The notes under the pieces: model-generated | Database searches by the model: none | Told to the model about the DNA's origin: nothing | Seen by the model: the letters and a program-made list of their open reading frames with translations, nothing else | Origin: Janthinobacterium sp. 61 | GTDB taxonomy: Bacteria > Pseudomonadota > Gammaproteobacteria > Burkholderiales > Burkholderiaceae_D | Reading direction: 5' to 3' | Assembly: GCF_002846335.1 (NCBI RefSeq) | Contig: NZ_PJMQ01000001.1 | Location: 2,666,001 to 2,730,000 of the forward strand | Length of the DNA: 64,000 bases | Shown here: positions 63,718 through 64,000 of the stretch, piece by piece | Layout of the letters: every line of letters starts with the position of its first letter | How positions within the stretch are numbered: the stretch's first letter is position 1 | Made by a program: the position numbers and the translations under genes

Positions 63718-64000
63718 GGGCGCGCCAGACGGTACACGACGCTATCGATGTCGTAGTGGCGTTCCATGCCCGCGTATTGCATGCCCAAACGCGTCATGAC
63801 CTTGATCGAGGCGGCATTGTCCGGGTGCGCCACGGCCACCACTTCAGGCGCACCGACGACGTCGAAGGCATGCGCGACGATGGCGGCGGCCGCCTCGCTG
63901 GCATAGCCCTGCCCCCAGCCGGTGCGGGCCAGACGCCAGCCGATTTCATGCGGCCTGGTTTTGTCGCCATCGAGATGCTGCAGGCACGCCATCCCCACCA
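63714..64000 (-). CDS. GNAT acetyltransferase, RimJ/RimL type (5' part missing)
   Basis: The last 95 codons of a gene that continues past base 64000. IGWRLARTGWGQGYASEAAA is the acetyl-CoA motif of RimJ/RimL-like enzymes and VAHPDNAASIKVMTRLGM the following conserved segment. Substrate unknown. It overlaps the WD40 gene start by 4 bases. Confidence 0.85.
   Translation of the reverse strand, partial: VGMACLQHLDGDKTRPHEIGWRLARTGWGQGYASEAAAAIVAHAFDVVGAPEVVAVAHPDNAASIKVMTRLGMQYAGMERHYDIDSVVYRLARP

Overview
The window is about 62-65% GC, densely packed, and carries a complete ISC iron-sulfur operon, a T6SS locus, a homogentisate-type catabolic cluster and a membrane FAD sugar dehydrogenase. Protein sequences, operon order and GC point to a betaproteobacterium of the Oxalobacteraceae, most like Janthinobacterium or Massilia. 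This is inferred from the sequence alone; no database was searched.

Layout. 1-6.97 kb (minus strand): iscR-iscS-iscU-iscA-hscB-hscA-fdx-iscX, with a SAM-dependent methyltransferase overlapping iscX and the edge of an S4-domain gene. A near-consensus type 1 IscR site lies upstream of iscR, so feedback by cluster status is expected. 7.1-18 kb: single housekeeping and stress genes (NADAR protein, an atypical uracil-DNA-glycosylase homologue, ChaC-like cyclotransferase, DTW-domain tRNA modifier, chemoreceptor, lipocalin, periplasmic binding protein), a maleylacetoacetate isomerase/FAH/VOC operon with a divergent LysR gene, and a radical-SAM gene of the DNA-photolyase-like class behind a near-perfect LexA box.

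18-36.1 kb: a type VI secretion locus in several transcription units: (TPR lipoprotein)-tssB-tssC-hcp-tssE-tssH-tssA on minus, tssJ-tssK-tssL on plus, tssM-tagF-ompA-like on minus, and a membrane-anchored M15 peptidase (TagX-like). tssF, tssG, vgrG and PAAR are absent; tssE and tssH overlap directly where tssF/tssG usually sit. A 118-bp nested palindromic element lies between tssL and the ompA-like gene.

36-49 kb: small metabolic genes and four tRNA-Asn(GTT) genes, all on minus, each with its own promoter and terminator. Between them lie a GntR regulator, an NCS2 purine permease, a GtrA protein, a three-subunit FAD sugar dehydrogenase behind a LacI-type perfect palindrome, a GNAT/unknown/hydrolase operon, a relic of an alpha/beta hydrolase, and a Dabb protein.

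49-64 kb: aromatic/aspartate aminotransferase, uvrB, an SdpR/SdpI pair with a hydrolase, a DUF3224 protein with a stop codon in its apparent signal peptide, AraC and LysR regulators, a decayed porin next to a solute-binding protein and an MHS-type MFS transporter, flavin reductase, AI-2E transporter, GST, and a tightly overlapping GNAT/WD40/NIPSNAP operon running off the window end.
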